Assembly: GCA_035310125.1 (NCBI GenBank)
Contig: DATGEP010000151.1
Location: 1-5,101, forward strand
Direction of reading: 5' to 3'
DNA length: 5,101 nucleotides
Source: DATGEP01 sp035310125
Lineage (GTDB): Bacteria > Chloroflexota > Ktedonobacteria > Ktedonobacterales > JADMIN01
The notes below the pieces were generated by a model, which saw only the letters and a list, made by a program, of their open reading frames with translations, had not been told where the DNA came from and made no database searches. Below are positions 4,188 to 5,101 of this stretch, one piece after another (the first letter of the stretch is position 1; each line of letters begins with the position of its first letter). The translations under genes and the position numbers were made by a program.

Positions 4188-5097
4188 CGACTATGAGGAG
4201 GCGGAAGCGCACGGCCTAGGATACATGCGTCATTGCCTCATCCAGTCATGCGCCATCGATGATGTGCGCGTCAACGATTCCATGCTCAAGGTGCTGGTAG
4301 CTCTCGGCAGTTACGCCAGCAAAAAGAACTCGCATTGGTGCTGGATGACGCAAAGCACCATCGCCAATCGCCTTGGCGTCACGCGCCAGCTCGTGAGCAG
4401 GGCTGCAAATGCGCTCCAGGCATGCGGCTATATTGAGATACGCGAAGCGTTCCGTCGGGATGGCGGGCAAATCTCAAGTAGCTATCGTTTACTCCTAGAC
4501 TATGAACTCCCTGCCGATTATCGTCGCAGCGAACAACCTCGTCGCCGCGCCGGAATTGGTGGGCGTCGGAAGGGGGGGGGGAGCAACTCTGAGTTTACAC
4601 CCCCCGCAACTAATAGAGTTGCACCCCCCGCAACTAATAGAGTTGCACCTCTTAATACGGAATCTGAATCCGGAGATCGAAAAGAGGAGAAAGAGAAGCC
4701 ATCTTTTTCTCTTGAAATAAAATCCGGAAGAAACGAGGAGCGACCGCATGTCCCCTTCGTGGCACCTATCGCGGAGATGCACGGCGCCGCACCGGCTACG
4801 CCCCCTCCCCCCCTTCCGGGCACCCCCACCCCCGCCGTGGGCACGTGGCTGACGATCCGCAACGAGGTCGCCATCAGCATGTCCCCTACGCAACGCCGCG
4901 AATGGCTAGACCGGCTGGAGTTTTTCCGGGTGGCGCCCACGCTCTTCGCGCTCGTGGCGCCGACGGCCTACGCCGCTGAAGTCATCGAAACGCGCTGGGG
5001 CGGACATTTCCGCGCCGCGCTTCACGCCGCTGCCGGCCCCCTGGCCGAGCTCACGATTGTTGGCGTCCCTGCGAAAAAGAAAGTGGTTTCCGCATGA
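4171..5097 (+). CDS. Replication-initiator-like protein: winged helix plus DnaA domain I-like C-terminus
   Basis: This 308-aa protein has two likely domains. Residues about 35-110 (LKVLVALGSYASKK, W-MTQSTIANRLGVTRQLVSR, ALQACGYIEI, SSYRLL) fit the HTH_36-type winged helix found in phage and plasmid replication proteins. Residues about 225-288 (TWLTIRNEVAISMSPTQRRE, WLDRLEF, LFALVAPTAYAAEVIETRW) resemble DnaA domain I (DnaA_N), which in DnaA contacts DnaB helicase. Between them is a low-complexity linker (115-222) with a duplicated PPATNRVA and polyproline. No AAA+ or primase motifs are present, so helicase recruitment is a more likely role than unwinding. The GTG start has SD GGGGAGG seven bases upstream and overlaps the preceding gene. 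The linker DNA contains iteron-like repeats, and a G10 tract lies just before them. Confidence 0.75.
   Translation: MTQPGNDYEEAEAHGLGYMRHCLIQSCAIDDVRVNDSMLKVLVALGSYASKKNSHWCWMTQSTIANRLGVTRQLVSRAANALQACGYIEIREAFRRDGGQISSSYRLLLDYELPADYRRSEQPRRRAGIGGRRKGGGSNSEFTPPATNRVAPPATNRVAPLNTESESGDRKEEKEKPSFSLEIKSGRNEERPHVPFVAPIAEMHGAAPATPPPPLPGTPTPAVGTWLTIRNEVAISMSPTQRREWLDRLEFFRVAPTLFALVAPTAYAAEVIETRWGGHFRAALHAAAGPLAELTIVGVPAKKKVVSA
4572..4581 (+). repeat. G10 homopolymer tract in the initiator gene
   Basis: Ten consecutive G encode part of RRKGGGS, just upstream of the iteron-like repeats. Loss of one G would lead to a stop at 4718-4720, removing the DnaA domain I-like part. The reading frame is intact as given. 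Confidence 0.7.
4583..4649 (+). repeat. Iteron-like repeats, candidate replication origin
   Basis: Two copies (4606-4625 and 4630-4649) share the 20-mer beginning GCAACTAATAGAGTTGC. Each has internal dyad symmetry, GCAACT-[5 nt]-AGTTGC. A degenerate third copy (4583-4605) keeps GCAACT, GAGTT and CACCCCCC. Spacing is 23 and 24 bases, close to two helical turns. They encode the linker (PPATNRVA twice). Dyad-symmetric, regularly spaced repeats inside an initiator gene match the arrangement of the lambda origin in gene O. Confidence 0.7.
4665..4735 (+). other. AT-richer, purine-biased stretch (candidate unwinding element)
   Basis: Directly downstream of the iteron-like repeats the DNA becomes AT-rich for this window: 32 of 50 bases in 4681-4730 are A or T. 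It includes a 20-base purine-only run (4679-4698) followed by a T-rich pyrimidine run (about 4702-4713). GAGAAAGA and TCTTTTTCTC can partly pair. Such asymmetric AT-rich DNA next to iterons is where lambdoid origins open. Confidence 0.5.
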
Positions 5098-5101
5098 GTA
5101 C
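5094..5101 (+). CDS. Possible start of a further gene (partial)
   Basis: An ATG overlaps the stop of the initiator-like gene (ATGA) at the window edge, followed by AGT-AC. Such overlaps are usual in this window, but only two complete codons are visible and the SD is weak. In phages the gene after an initiator is often a helicase or helicase loader; nothing here shows that. Confidence 0.3.

Noticed and set aside
4518..4940. Leftward open frames opposite the initiator gene
   Set aside because: Their translations mirror the repeats and G/C tracts of the initiator gene, and no SD site supports them.

Overview
The window looks like part of a small mobile genome, most likely a phage, prophage or plasmid of a GC-rich bacterium. 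The reasons are very short, tightly packed genes with almost no recognisable housekeeping functions, two gene blocks transcribed away from each other, and a replication-initiator-like gene. The host cannot be fixed from the sequence; a Chloroflexota-type or other GC-rich host is only a guess.

Layout. (1) From about 3253 down to 225 a leftward (minus-strand) block carries ten small genes: a ribbon-helix-helix-like protein, a 115-aa unknown, a zinc-ribbon protein, a 35-aa membrane peptide, several unknowns, a 57-aa helix-turn-helix protein and a 71-aa two-helix membrane protein. In its left half, five copies of a roughly 52-60 bp element (R1-R5) sit between gene stops and the Shine-Dalgarno (SD) sites of the next genes. 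Each copy forms a 10-bp, 5-nt-loop hairpin. Differences between copies keep the stems paired only in the minus-strand RNA, so these are probably structured intercistronic RNA elements. (2) At 3359-3701 a rightward unit has a near-consensus sigma70 promoter, a structured leader, a 65-aa CxxC/CxxH protein and a strong terminator hairpin. (3) After about 260 bp of non-coding DNA with several inverted repeats, a rightward pair starts at 3960: a 75-aa unknown overlapping a 308-aa protein. A further gene start may overlap the end of that protein.

The 308-aa protein has an N-terminal winged helix of the kind seen in phage/plasmid initiators and a C-terminal segment resembling DnaA domain I, the part of DnaA that contacts the DnaB helicase. 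Its linker-coding DNA holds two perfect copies and one degenerate copy of an iteron-like repeat with internal dyad symmetry, followed by a purine-rich, AT-richer stretch. This resembles the lambda origin inside gene O, so the window probably carries a self-contained origin and initiator. A 7-mer found in the iterons recurs twice upstream of the zinc-ribbon gene, which could tie replication to expression of the leftward genes. That link, like the origin function, is inference.
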